A stretch of 64,000 bases of DNA, taken from NCBI RefSeq assembly GCF_000281045.1, contig NW_008246072.1, positions 1,051,481-1,115,480 on the forward strand, read 5' to 3'. How positions within the stretch are numbered: position 1 is the first letter of the stretch; the number at the start of each line of letters is the position of its first letter. The stretch is from Saprolegnia diclina VS20 (taxonomy: Eukaryota > Oomycota > Saprolegniomycetes > Saprolegniales > Saprolegniaceae). The translations under genes were made by a program, and so were the position numbers. The notes beneath the pieces were generated by a model. The model worked only from the letters and a program-made list of their open reading frames with translations, searched no databases and was not told the origin of the DNA. Of this stretch, positions 31,190 through 41,316 are shown piece by piece.

Positions 31190-31240
31190 TAAATCCGGAT
31201 GACGGTGAGCTGGCAGGCTGAAATGAGCGTATTATCCGGA
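31190..31240. promoter_or_regulatory. CCGGAT elements upstream of lysine-rich copy 2
   Basis: AAATCCGGAT (31191-31200) and ATTATCCGGA (31231-31240) lie 70-120 bases upstream of the copy 2 start, matching the paired CCGGAT elements before copy 1. They may simply be part of the duplicated unit, or they may be conserved control sites. Confidence 0.4.
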
Positions 31241-31381
31241 CATATTGCCGTCTCTCTCAACTGCTCGATGCAAGCGTCACAAGACCAACCGTCTTTCAAC
31301 ATTGATACCGCTTTTACCACGAGTTGAAGTTGTCTCTCCGAAAGGTATTACAAGGTCTATATACCGCACTACCTCTATTCT

Positions 31382-32275
31382 CTACACACTGGCTTGCGCC
31401 CACGTCAGGAGGGCCTCGGCAAGCACGCCGCACTGTGTCTTTTGAATGTTATGGCCACCGCGGTTGTAGTCGAGGCGGACGCCAGGATGCAAGAGAGCGC
31501 CGAGCTCGTGGCCAATGGCCTTCTCGACGAGAACGTCGTCGAGCGCGATCGCAACGAGCGACGGCACCTTGCGCCGCCCGAGCGACGCGACGTGGCGGCC
31601 GATCTTGTCAAAGTCGGTGGTCCCCGAGCGCTGAAAGGCATACGTCATGTCATCGCGCGGCGTTCGCTTGGGAAACTTGTAGATGTTCATGTACACCCAG
31701 TGGTTGATGGCGACGCACACATCGCGCTGGAAGCCCGGGGTCCGCAGCTTCTGGGCACCAAACTGGATCGGCGCGAACGGCCGAATCGCTTGGTGCGGCC
31801 GCAGCCCCATCGAGTTGAGAAGCGCAATGCCAGCAACTCGCTTGATGCGGTCCGCAACCTCGATCGCCGTGTGGCCACCACACGAGTGGCCCAGAACGAA
31901 CGCCCGCTGCAGCGAGAGGCCGTCGATGGCTTCAACGACGACGTCGGCAAGCGCACCGGCCGTCAGCGACGCCATGCCACCGGCCGCGGCCGCCGGCGTT
32001 TGGCCGTTCCCAGGCAAGTCGAATGCGAGCACGTTGACGTTGTCGCGCACGAGCAAGGGCGCGAGGTGCTTGAAGTCCATGTGCGAGCCCGGCGCGCCGT
32101 GAAGGAGCACGAAGGTCGCCGCCGCGTTCTCGGGACCGTGGGTGGTGTAGTGTAGCGGGTGGCCATTTTGGAGGCTGTAGGTAGCTTGGAGCGAGCCGTA
32201 CGGGGCGGTCGAGAAGCACGCCGAGTGGTGCGGCAGAAGCCGACCGAAGCGCGAGATTTGATGGAGCCGAGCCAT
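31382..32275 (-). CDS. Alpha/beta hydrolase 3 of the array
   Basis: 297 residues from the ATG at 32275. The basic N-terminus MARLHQISRFGRLLPHHSA resembles a mitochondrial presequence. Motifs are NGHPLHYTTHGP, LLHGAPGS, FDLPGNGQT, nucleophile elbow GHSCGGH, cap segment NHWVYMNIYKFPKRTP, an acid near ALDDV, and GGHNIQKTQ with the catalytic histidine. It is head-to-head with hydrolase 4 across about 410 bases. Single exon. Substrate unknown. Confidence 0.9.
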   Translation of the reverse strand: MARLHQISRFGRLLPHHSACFSTAPYGSLQATYSLQNGHPLHYTTHGPENAAATFVLLHGAPGSHMDFKHLAPLLVRDNVNVLAFDLPGNGQTPAAAAGGMASLTAGALADVVVEAIDGLSLQRAFVLGHSCGGHTAIEVADRIKRVAGIALLNSMGLRPHQAIRPFAPIQFGAQKLRTPGFQRDVCVAINHWVYMNIYKFPKRTPRDDMTYAFQRSGTTDFDKIGRHVASLGRRKVPSLVAIALDDVLVEKAIGHELGALLHPGVRLDYNRGGHNIQKTQCGVLAEALLTWAQASV

Positions 32276-32688
32276 CGTTTTGCCAACTTCAAAGTCGCTT
32301 CAATACGAACCGGACTTTACTGGGGTGTTGTGTCAACACCGTCGCGGATGGGTTATTTCTAATCAACGCCCTGCGTTAAAATGCGTTTTACACAAGGCAA
32401 ACTCCAGCTCGCAGCATCGGCTCAGCAACCGTCTCGTCGCATTTACGCGAAAACGTTGGACGCCAGAAACGACAATAGCCTACGATACGTCCCTATGTAT
32501 ATATGCAGCAATGCGCATTTCGACGTCAAAAGCCCGCACCTCGGTACACTACCGAACTGCCGATGGTACGAACTTGGGTTTAACCTGCTTTAACGCCCCT
32601 TTGAACAACTTGAAGTTGGACCTAACGATTGCAAATCATGCTCGTTCAAGTGCGCTCGAATCGACAACGCACTTGTGCCACTCGCAGG
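32276..32688. other. Divergent promoter between hydrolases 3 and 4
   Basis: About 410 bases between facing-apart starts. Open frames are present but not supported. No clear motif beyond AT-rich runs near 32500. Confidence 0.45.
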
Positions 32689-33566
32689 ATGGCGATTTCG
32701 CGCCGAATCGCCCGGCGCTTCTCCTCCGCGGCCGTTAGCTGCCCGCCGTTTGGTTCGGTCCAGGCGACGTACACCCTAACGAACGGTCACCCACTGCACT
32801 ACACGAAGCATGGGCCCGCCGACGCCGAGACAACGTTCGTCCTCCTCCACGGCGCCCCAGGGTCGCACAAGGACTTTCGGCATCTGGCGCCGCTTCTTGT
32901 TCGCGAGCGCATCAACGTCATCGCGCTGGATCTCCCTGGCAACGGTCTCACGCCTGCTGCCGCCGCGGGGGGCCTCGCAGGCTTGAGCGCCGCGTCGATT
33001 GCTGACGCCGTCGTCGAGGCCATCGACGGCCTTTCTCTGCAGCGAACGTTTGTGCTGGGGCACTCGTTCGGCAGGCACACGGCGCTGGAAGCAGCTGCGC
33101 GCGTCAAGCGCGTCCACGGTCTCGCACTGCTGAACGCTGCCGGTCTCCGCCCGCACCAAACCATTCGGCCGTTTGGTGTCATGGCGGCGGGCGCGGGCGT
33201 CTTGTCCCGACCCGGCCTTCTGCGCAATCTCGTCGTCAAGCTCAACCACTGGACGTACCTCCACGTGTACAAGTTTCCGCGCAGCACCAACGTTGACGAC
33301 CTCACGTTTGGCTTTCAGCGGTTCGGGTCCACGGACTTTGAGCGGGTCGCTGGCTTTGCGAAAGCGACGGCGCAGCGCGGCGTCCCAACGTTTACCGCGA
33401 TTGCCCGAGACGACCACCTCGTGGAGCAAGCGATTGGAGACGAGCTCAAGGACGTACTCTAGTCGGGCGTGCACAAGGAGTACGGGGCGTGCACAAGGAG
33501 TACGCGGCGGGCGGCCATGCCGATCTCGCGCAAGCGCTGGTGTCATGGGCCATCTCCAGCGCGTAA
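32689..33566 (+). pseudogene. Alpha/beta hydrolase 4, disrupted near the 3' end
   Basis: Starts MAISRRIARRFSSAAV at 32689 (presequence-like) and follows the family closely: LLHGAPGS, LDLPGNGLT, nucleophile elbow GHSFGRH (the usual second Gly after the elbow is Arg), NHWTYLHVYKFPR and ARDDHLVE. A stop codon at 33460-33462 ends the frame after ELKDVL. It is followed at once by a 20-base tandem duplication (GGGCGTGCACAAGGAGTACG twice) that shifts the frame. The remaining sequence encodes the tail GGHADLAQALVSWAI in another frame, with the usual N-x-Q-K-T-Q piece after the catalytic histidine deleted. The catalytic histidine is therefore lost. The damage looks recent, since the rest is intact. 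Confidence 0.8.
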
Positions 33567-33788
33567 GGTAGTCTACATAGCGACAATAGAATGGGACTCG
33601 GAATCACAATGCAATAGACAATTTTATCATCGCAGAAGATAGTCCGTGTTGCATGATTGTGGTCGTCATCACCAGCATCTTGGAGGTGAAATGATGTGTA
33701 AAACACGAGGTTGCACTTTCTATTTCAAGTGCAAAGTCAATCACCCACGTTTTTCACGTGGGAATCAGGCACGGATCACTTGGCAGAG

Positions 33789-34637
33789 ATGGAGCCGGTC
33801 GAGGCGACGGTGCCGATGGCCAACGGCCACGCGATGCACTACTCTCGCTACGGACCAGCGGAAGCGAGCGTAACGTACGTCTGCCTCCACGGCTCGCCGG
33901 GTACGTGGCGCGACTTCAAGTACCTCGCGCCACGCCTCGTCGCCGACGACACGAACGTCCTCTCGTTCGACCTCCCGGGGTTCGGTCGAACCAGCGCCAA
34001 AGTTGTTGGCGGCAGCAGCAAGCTCACGGCTACATCCCTCGCGACGGCTGTGGTCGATGCGCTGCAGCTTCTTTCGCTGCGCCACTGCATTGTCGTTGGG
34101 CACTCGATGGGCGGCCTCACAACCCTCGAAGTCGCCGCGGGCCTCGCGACGCAGCCGTGGCTAAAAGGCGCAGTCTTCCTCAACCCCGCCGGCCTGCGCC
34201 CGCACAAGGCGCGCTGGCCGATCACCGAATCGGCGCTTGCGTGGGCGCTACGTTTAGCGGGCCCGGGATCAAACCCGATGACGCGCTGGAACCACCACAT
34301 TCACGTCAACGGACTCAAGCTCCCAAAGGCGACACATGAATTCGACTGCGCCAACGCCGTCTACCGCCTCGCCTCGGTCGACTACGATACGCTTCAGACG
34401 GCAGCGATGACCGTCGTTGCCCGGCGGCTCCCGGCGTTCGTCGCGATCGCTACTGATGACCACGTCGTCGAAGCCGTGGTTGGGCGTGAACTCGGTGAGG
34501 CACTGCGCGCACAAGTCATCAAGGAGTATGCAAACGGTGGCCATCATCTTCAAAAGACGCAAGCCGCCGATCTCGCGCACAAGCTTCGCGCGTGGACAAA
34601 GGACGTTGTGCTGCGGCAGCCCATGTCTCGCCTCTAG
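33789..34637 (+). CDS. Alpha/beta hydrolase 5 of the array
   Basis: 282 residues from the ATG at 33789 (MEPVEATVPMANGHAMHY). It lacks the presequence of hydrolases 1-4, so a cytosolic place is likely. Motifs are CLHGSPGT, FDLPGFGRT, nucleophile elbow GHSMGGL, cap helix NHHIHVNGLKLPK, ATDDHVVE and GGHHLQKTQA with the catalytic histidine. It follows hydrolase 4 in the same direction by about 220 bases. It is more diverged from hydrolases 1-4 than they are from each other. Confidence 0.9.
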   Translation: MEPVEATVPMANGHAMHYSRYGPAEASVTYVCLHGSPGTWRDFKYLAPRLVADDTNVLSFDLPGFGRTSAKVVGGSSKLTATSLATAVVDALQLLSLRHCIVVGHSMGGLTTLEVAAGLATQPWLKGAVFLNPAGLRPHKARWPITESALAWALRLAGPGSNPMTRWNHHIHVNGLKLPKATHEFDCANAVYRLASVDYDTLQTAAMTVVARRLPAFVAIATDDHVVEAVVGRELGEALRAQVIKEYANGGHHLQKTQAADLAHKLRAWTKDVVLRQPMSRL

Positions 34638-35510
34638 TCGTATCGATTTATAATCTTCTGGTCGACTAGTATTCTTGAGAAGACGTTTCGTTTGCAGTCT
34701 TAATGACGCTCAACGCTGTTTCGCAGTCTGCCTTTGGCCTTTGCAGCCGCCCGACATCCCACGTCGTGCGAACCTGCGCCATGGAGAAGATGGTCTTGGC
34801 GTCAAAATGAAATGACATATCATTCAGAAGGTTGTGACTATGATACCGCAACAAACTGTAATCAACTGCAGTGATGCAAATCTGCGATCACCGTGACGTG
34901 GCACTGGCCTGTGACACGGCCGATACCCCTTTCTGTCAAATGCGAGTCCAGTTGAACCGTGCCTCGGACACTCCACAACAGACTATGCTTTGTCGCCCAG
35001 GCTTCTTCTCGTACGCTATAAACAATGACAGCGTCTTCGTCAATTGAGAAGTACGCAGGCCCCTTCCTGCGTCATTGTGTCCGTCTGTGTCGTCTCGAGA
35101 AAACGTCCTTGCCGTTGATGGCAGTGCGACTTCAACATTCGAGGGATATCTCCTCACAACCCCACGTCACATATGTCTCTCATCAAGACACACGCACATC
35201 GCAAGCGCGGCCTTTGGTAGCTCTACCAGTATGTGGCTCTTGACGAAAAGAGCAGAAATGCGGCAGTGGGAATGCGGGGTGTCGAAGAATGCGCGGTTCA
35301 CGCCGCCCTCGCCACGGTACTCTCGTGCAGGTTTGTACCCGCCATCCTCCATCCCGCTGCCATGTGGGATTGCTCCATAGTAAGCGCCCGCACCTCGTTT
35401 TGTAACGCGAAGCGATTTCCAATCGCGCTTAGTCTTTTGGTCGTGCTGCAGTCTACACGCTCCACAATCAAGATTGCACATTTCATTTCCAAACTTTTGA
35501 CGTGTCCATC
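34638..35510. other. Intergenic between hydrolases 5 and 6
   Basis: About 870 bases. A 62-residue minus-strand frame at 34666-34854 and others have no family resemblance. Nothing else seen. Confidence 0.5.
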
Positions 35511-36341
35511 ATGGAGCCAACGCACGAAACGTGGACGCTGCCCGAAAACCTGCACCCGCTGCACTACTCTCGCTGGGGCCCGCCCACGGCCGCGACCACC
35601 TACGTTCTCTTACACGGCGCACCCGGGACATACCAGGACTTCAGCTACCTGGCGCCGCTACTCGTCTCGGGCCACGATGTCAATGCGATCGCGTTCGATC
35701 TCCCGGGCAACGGCCGCACGAGCGTCGAGATTGTCGGCGGCATGTACTACGTCGACGCCGCCTCGATTGCCAGCACCATCGTCGCCGCGCTCTCATCGCT
35801 CCCGCTCTCGCGCATGATCCTCGTGGGGCATTCGATGGGCGGCCACGCGACGCTGCAAGTGGCGTCGGCGCCGGCGCTCGCGTCGCGGCTTGCGGGCATT
35901 GCGCTTCTCAACCCGACAGGGCTCCGCGCACCGCGCCGCGCCCGGCCCCGCATCGAGTATTACTTTAGCCTCGTCATGCGACTCGCGGGCGACGCGACCG
36001 ATTACTTCACCAACTGGAACCGATCGATTTACGTCGACAAGTTCAAGTTCTCGAACGATATTCCGACCGACGACTTTTCCGTCGCGTTCTACCGCATGGT
36101 GACGGCCGACTATGCGCAGCTGCGCGTCCAGGCCGAGGACATCGCCCGGCGCAAGGTCCCGGCGTTCGTGGCTTTTGCAAAGGACGACCGCGTGATCGAG
36201 TGCGATATTGGCGCCGACCTCGCGGCCGTGCTCGCGGCGAGAACCGTCAAGACGTACGAAAAGGGCGGGCACAACATCCCCAAGACACAAGCCACGGATC
36301 TTGGCGCGGAAATCAACGCGTGGGCCAAGTCGCTTCTGTAG
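35511..36341 (+). CDS. Alpha/beta hydrolase 6 of the array
   Basis: 276 residues from the ATG at 35511 (MEPTHETWTLPENLHPLHY). No presequence. Motifs are LLHGAPGT, FDLPGNGRT, nucleophile elbow GHSMGGH, LLNPTGLRAPR, NWNRSIYVDKFKF, AKDDRVIE, and GGHNIPKTQA with the catalytic histidine. It shares with 5, 7 and 8 the GHSMGG elbow and the 'N-P-x-G' after the sixth strand, against 'N-S-x-G' in 1-3. Single exon, complete, apparently functional. Confidence 0.9.
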   Translation: MEPTHETWTLPENLHPLHYSRWGPPTAATTYVLLHGAPGTYQDFSYLAPLLVSGHDVNAIAFDLPGNGRTSVEIVGGMYYVDAASIASTIVAALSSLPLSRMILVGHSMGGHATLQVASAPALASRLAGIALLNPTGLRAPRRARPRIEYYFSLVMRLAGDATDYFTNWNRSIYVDKFKFSNDIPTDDFSVAFYRMVTADYAQLRVQAEDIARRKVPAFVAFAKDDRVIECDIGADLAAVLAARTVKTYEKGGHNIPKTQATDLGAEINAWAKSLL

Positions 36342-37012
36342 GTACAGGTAGCGTTAGATAGAAGACATATATTGTGCAATAAAACCTGTTGCATTCAAAT
36401 GACAATTGTGTGTCGGTGTTTATACTTCGTCGAGTCGGCCGTGAAGATTAGGGCAACGAACGCGTTGGTGCCCTTCCTGCCAATTACATGAGCAACTCTG
36501 GCGTCCCATCGCGCGGAACACCTCCTTTCGCCTGGCATGACGCTCGAATAGTGCAATAGAAAATTCGATAGACCGCCAGCCAATGCTAGCAGCGGGTTAG
36601 AATCGACCAAGCTACAATCAAAAAGGCTATCTAGCCTACTGTTGACTCATCGCGTCGGGCCGGCAACTACTCAATTCTCTTGCTGCGCGTGGAGGTACCT
36701 CTTTATCTACGCTTGCGCTCTGATATCGTATTGAAGTCATTTGGCCTCAGCCGCTTACGGTGTGCAGTCCTTTTGCAATGTATTTACCCATGCGGCGCGT
36801 TATACATTCGCATTCATGCATAAACCGTACAAGGCGTATGTGTGCTTACCGTGAGCGTGGTGAGCTCTCGAACTCGATCTTGCAGCGAGATCTTATAGCG
36901 AGATCTTATAGCGAGATCTTATTGCTCGATCATAAAACTAGATCTTATGATGATACTGCAAACTTGCACTTCGGTTTGCTGTATTACGACAATAATTTAT
37001 TCTGAAGCGACT
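36342..37012. other. Intergenic between hydrolase 6 and ankyrin gene 1
   Basis: About 670 bases, AT-rich towards 37000, containing the 13-base tandem repeat at 36885-36923. No gene supported. Confidence 0.5.
36885..36923. repeat. 13-bp tandem repeat, three units
   Basis: Three units of GCGAGATCTTATA (the last ending in T) in direct tandem, followed by two looser GATCTTAT/GATCATAA copies to about 36950. A simple minisatellite; no function seen. Confidence 0.8.
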
Positions 37013-38590
37013 CTAGTTGCCATCGTTGTCTTGGTCGTCGTCGTCATTGTGGCCCGCAAAGATTGGTATTGCAAAGGTAGGTTTCTCCTTTCGCAGGTGC
37101 AGATTCGCATTTAGCAACTGGCGCATTGTGTTGGAGTAGCACCAGTTCATTGCGTCGTCCGTGAAGCCCTCGCTTCGGTGTGTCGACAAAAACGCGACAA
37201 CATCGAGATGGCCACCAAAGACCGCGTAGTCGATCGCGTGCGTCGAGCAGCCTTCGTTGCGTTCGTCGTGCAAAAACCGGACAACGTCCAAGTGGCCATT
37301 TGCTGCCGCGCGGTCCATCGCTGCCTTTGTGCAGCCTTCGGTCCGGTGCGTATGCAAGAAGGTGACCATGTCCAAGTCGCCGTTGGTCGCAGCCATGTCG
37401 AGCGCCGTCGTCGAGCAGCCCTCGTCGCGCTCTTCGTGGAGGAAGCGGACGATGTCCATCGCGCCGCTCCACGCTGCCATGTCCATGGCCTTGGACGAGA
37501 TCTCGCAGTCGTGGTCGAGGAGCCACCGCACAAAGTCGAGGCGCGACCCGTCGACCGGCGGCGACGTCCCGAACCGCGCGCTCGCTTGCGGTACGACGTT
37601 GGCATACTCGTAGCGCACGTCGCAGAGATCATCGACGATGCAGTCCCACTCCACGTCGTCTGGGGCGGGTGCGTCTTGGTGCGGCGGCAACGCCACGGGC
37701 AGACCCTGTGCGCGGCAGCGTTCGACGACGTAGGCGACTGCGGTTGGGAATTGCCGGTACGTCGCCGGGCGCAGCGCCAGCTGAACATGATGCAGCGCCA
37801 ATTCGGGTCCGCACATGTCGAGGACAGCCGCGAGCACGCTCATATCGTTGCGGTTGACGGCCTCTAGAATGTCGTTCTCGGTCGGGCGGACGTGGAAGGT
37901 AGTGTGGAGAAAGTGCAGAATTGCAACATTGTGGGATGGTGCGACGATCGCGCCGTAGATGGCCGGGCCGCAAGAGGCTTGGGGGCAATGGGCGTGGAGG
38001 TACTCGATGACGTGCAAGTGGCCGCGCGACGCGGCGCACGCGACTGCAAACGGTGGCACGGCGTCTGGTGCGTGGGCGCAGAGAAGCGCGATAACGTCCA
38101 GGTTGCCGACCTTGGCGGCGTTGACAAAGGCTTGCGACGAGATTGTGAAGCCGTGCTTGATGAGCCATTGCACGACACGTAAGCGGTTGTGCCGAGCAGC
38201 GCAGGCCACGGTCGTGGAAAAGGCCTCGTCGAGGGCGAGTAGCGCGGCCTTGTAGTTGGCGGTCCATGCGAGGCAGGCATCGTTGTCACCTTGAAGCATC
38301 GCCAGGCGGCATGGAAAACGAACGTCGATCTTCTCCAAGAGCAGCTCGCTGCTGTCGTACGTTGTGCCCGCGACCGTAAAGGCAAAGTTGCGACCATCGT
38401 GGTAGCTAAAGCGCACGGCGGTCTTCCAATAGTGGTCCATCGGACGCAGCGCGGATGGGAGGCCGTCTTGGAAGGATGTGATGGCGCAGAGAAGCCCGGG
38501 CAGGCGCAAGACGATGGCGGAGGCGGGTGTTGTCGCGTCGGCGTCCATCGTGACGAATGTGAAATGCGTCGGTCGGAGCAACCGCCACAT
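37013..38590 (-). CDS. Ankyrin-repeat protein 1
   Basis: 525 residues from the ATG at 38590; a later ATG at 38548 (MDADATT) is also possible. The N-terminal 110 residues are a family-specific region (GLPSALRPMDHYWKTAVRF, then RFPCRLAMLQGDNDACLAW) shared with the genes at 39078 and 41317. Then follow divergent ankyrin repeats. The last five (from about residue 375) are regular 25-residue units of the type C-S-x-x-A-x-D-x-A-A-x-N-G-x-L-D-x-V-x-F-L-H. The tail is acidic. Such proteins are greatly expanded in Saprolegniales and are assumed to bind other proteins. No signal peptide or kinase domain. Single exon. Confidence 0.88.
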   Translation of the reverse strand: MWRLLRPTHFTFVTMDADATTPASAIVLRLPGLLCAITSFQDGLPSALRPMDHYWKTAVRFSYHDGRNFAFTVAGTTYDSSELLLEKIDVRFPCRLAMLQGDNDACLAWTANYKAALLALDEAFSTTVACAARHNRLRVVQWLIKHGFTISSQAFVNAAKVGNLDVIALLCAHAPDAVPPFAVACAASRGHLHVIEYLHAHCPQASCGPAIYGAIVAPSHNVAILHFLHTTFHVRPTENDILEAVNRNDMSVLAAVLDMCGPELALHHVQLALRPATYRQFPTAVAYVVERCRAQGLPVALPPHQDAPAPDDVEWDCIVDDLCDVRYEYANVVPQASARFGTSPPVDGSRLDFVRWLLDHDCEISSKAMDMAAWSGAMDIVRFLHEERDEGCSTTALDMAATNGDLDMVTFLHTHRTEGCTKAAMDRAAANGHLDVVRFLHDERNEGCSTHAIDYAVFGGHLDVVAFLSTHRSEGFTDDAMNWCYSNTMRQLLNANLHLRKEKPTFAIPIFAGHNDDDDQDNDGN

Positions 38591-39077
38591 CGTGACAAAC
38601 AGGCGCGTTTCAAAAGAAGAGCAATCTGAAATTGACAAAAAAGGGTGTGTTCGCGTCGTTTGCTGGGCATGTAATCACGATTGCGAAGGAGTTGGCCGTG
38701 TGACTCTATGGCCCACCAACATGGACATGCTGAATTGAGAGCTTCAAGTAACCTCTTTCTCATGCAAGTAGTTTCCATATCCATGATCCATGGTGCAGAT
38801 GTCGGTACCCCCGAACCCCCGGACGTGGCGAGGTCGAATTTTTGAAACATTTGCAGGATATTTCAACAAATTCCACCATAGCCCACACAAAGAGAAAGCA
38901 AAAGCCAATTTTTGGAAATTAAGGTCGTTCAATCATTGCCCTTGAATGGAGCGATATCAATCTTTTGATCGGTTGCACTTCGCTTGTCCACTTTGCTGTC
39001 AAAAGACAATGAAGAGTGTATGTTTTATCAAAATGTATGCTCTTTGCAAAGTCAGCAAAATCAAAAAAGCCCAGCTG
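38591..39077. other. Divergent promoter between ankyrin genes 1 and 2
   Basis: About 490 bases between facing-apart paralogues. No supported element. Confidence 0.45.
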
Positions 39078-40807
39078 ATGACGGCGGTCGACGTGGCGCT
39101 GCGCCAAGCGGGCCTCGTGCGTGTGATGGCCTCGTACCAAGATGGTATTCCTCTTGCACTCACGCGCCTCAGCTCCTTCTGGAAGCACCAAGTCACGTTT
39201 GCACCCGGCGGCTTCTTCAATCTGGGCTTTAACTTTACCATCGACGGCTCGTCGACGGTGCACTCTGGCAGCGACTTGTATCTTGACGTCGTCGACAGAC
39301 GCTTTCCATGGCACTGGGCAATGCGCGTCGGCGACGACGACGCGTGCCTTGCGTGGGGAGAGTTTTTCAAGGCGGAGCTCGTGGCGCTGGATGCGTCCAA
39401 CGAATTGTCGGTCGCGTGCGCAGTCCGATACGACCGTCCCATCGTTGTCAAGTGGTTGCTGGACCAAGGTTTTCCTGTCAGTTCGATGGCAGTGCAAGAA
39501 GCTGTCAAGCGCGGCGATCTGGGTTTGATTCGACACATTTGTGAGTCGACGCCGCAGAGGATTCCGGACGCCATTGGAAGCCTTCCAAAACACCTTTATT
39601 TGCAAATCTAGATATATTTTTTTTTCGTTTTGTGCCCTAAAAAAGTGATTAAAAATATGCTGTCCAGATGTATCCAGTCCGCGTACGCCTCCAAAAAGCG
39701 CGCGTACGCGATCCAGTGTGCATCGGATCGCCAGATCGCATTATCTTGGTGTTTGTATGGCGAATGGCTCACGGCGCTCGAAAAAGACAAAATAATTCCG
39801 GATGGTTCATTTTCACTTTCGCCATGCATCAGGTAACGTACCGCATCCCTTGTGTCGCCGTCGCCTGGCCCACGAGAGACGCCGCGCGCTGCACCGTGTC
39901 CACCTCAAACGGCACCGGAAGGACTCGATCAAGTCTTGCAAGAGTTTGCGCGACGCAGCAACGCCAAGAGCGAGCTTGGGCGCCAGGGCCGTCCACCGCG
40001 CGTCGCCGCGAAGAACTGTACCTTGGGCAGTCGACGCTCATCGTATTGCTCGGTTAGATGCACGGCGTCTCCGTCAACGGCGCGTTCTGCTTCTGGAGAT
40101 ATGGCGAGATAAGCTGCGAGCCATAGTTTACGACTACGGACCCGGCAATCTTGCCGGCGCCGTTCTGCAATGCGGCGAGCAATAAGGGACGTGCGAGGAG
40201 ATGGAAGGATCGGAAGGTGGGCTTGGCGATCATAGCGATGGATCACGGTGCACGTCGTGTTGACGCCGACTGCACTACCTTGGCCACGGTCATCGGGCGC
40301 CTCGACCTCTTGCAGTACCTCCATGCTGCGTTCCCGACTGCTGTGCAAGAGGTCGTCCGTTTTCACTTTGCGATACGATCAGCATCGGTGCCGATGCTGC
40401 GCTTTGTGTATGACCACGTTGGTGCACGTCCTAGCCAAGCCGACCTGCTCAAGGACGCCTACAGTCATAACGTCGACATTCTCGATGTCGTTCTATCGAT
40501 GCTCGATCCTGCAGACGCGTCTACCTTGGTGCAACTCACCCTCCGGACGCAGCAGGGGTCACCAGCGATGCAGCTCCTCTTTGATCGCAGCCGTCGCCTC
40601 GGCCTCAATGTCGCGTACAGTGCTGCCCAAGCGACGACGGATGGTTCGATATCCCGTGATGCCTTTCAACCACCAACGCCAAGTCGCCTCCGACCCGACA
40701 CCGAGGCGATCTTGCATCTGGCTGACGACCGCGAGCGCTGGAACAATGTGCCTGAGGCCTTGGAAGGGACTGCTGCTATGGGACATGAAGATATTCTTAG
40801 AGCTTAG
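39078..40807 (+). pseudogene. Ankyrin-type gene 2, split by an insert
   Basis: Begins MTAVDVALRQAGLVRVMASY at 39078 and follows its paralogues (YQDGIPLALTRLSSFWKH, RFPWHWAMRVGDDDACLAW, VVKWLLDQGFPVSSMAVQEA) until about 39575. There the family alignment breaks off and a stop follows at 39611. Homology resumes in another frame at about 40265 (GRLDLLQYLHAAFPTAVQE, then a stretch matching the region after AHFPRTL in gene 3) and ends at 40807. Compared with gene 3 about 20 residues are missing at the break and some 690 bases are extra. The gene cannot give a full product. The insert is described separately. Confidence 0.75.
39575..40265. other. Insert of unknown nature within ankyrin gene 2
   Basis: About 690 bases interrupting the ankyrin gene. 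The left half is AT-rich with runs of T and A near 39612-39655. The right half is GC-rich with an open frame ending YDYGPGNLAGAVLQCGEQ near 40185. GACGCC occurs at both edges, but this is too short to call a target duplication. No transposase was recognised. Confidence 0.4.
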
Positions 40808-41316
40808 CGCAGCTGAGCTTAGCGTACACAGCGCAGACATTGCCCACCCAGTTGCTAATCGTTTTGAAAAACTCTGTCGACAGACTTTGCTCTTTGCTTG
40901 TGCAAATGATCCAGAATAGTCGGCGTCGATGTGGAAGCCGTCAAGGTCCATCGTGGGCAAGACGTAGGGGCTGGACGACCTGCCACTTGTACCGGTAGCG
41001 GCGCGCGCTGGCGAAGGCTCATCATGGGCTCTAGGCGCTGCAGCTGGACATTAATGACTTCGGTCACATTGCCTAGAAGACAACACATGTCCTAACGTTA
41101 ACAAGAGTTTAGACCATTGGCGACCAAATGAAAGAAAGACTCCAATGTCACTGCGAACATCGATTTTTTCCAAGACGGAACTCTTCTCGCTTGCATGCGC
41201 CTCAACGACTTTATACCCGAGTCCCGATCGCACCCTGCGACGTCGTCCCTCTGAGTCTCGACTGTTCGACCGCAGAATGGCAGCTGTCTCGCTCCGCGCC
41301 ATCAACAAGTATGGTA
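40808..41316. other. Intergenic between ankyrin genes 2 and 3
   Basis: About 510 bases between convergent 3' ends. Nothing supported. Confidence 0.5.

Noticed and set aside
36885-36950. CRISPR-like array from the GAGATCTTAT repeats
   Set aside because: The units are 13 bases, directly adjacent and without spacers; this is a minisatellite.
39852-40185. Possible transposase in the ankyrin-gene insert
   Set aside because: The frame is Arg/Ala-rich and I could not find a DDE/DDD or HTH pattern.
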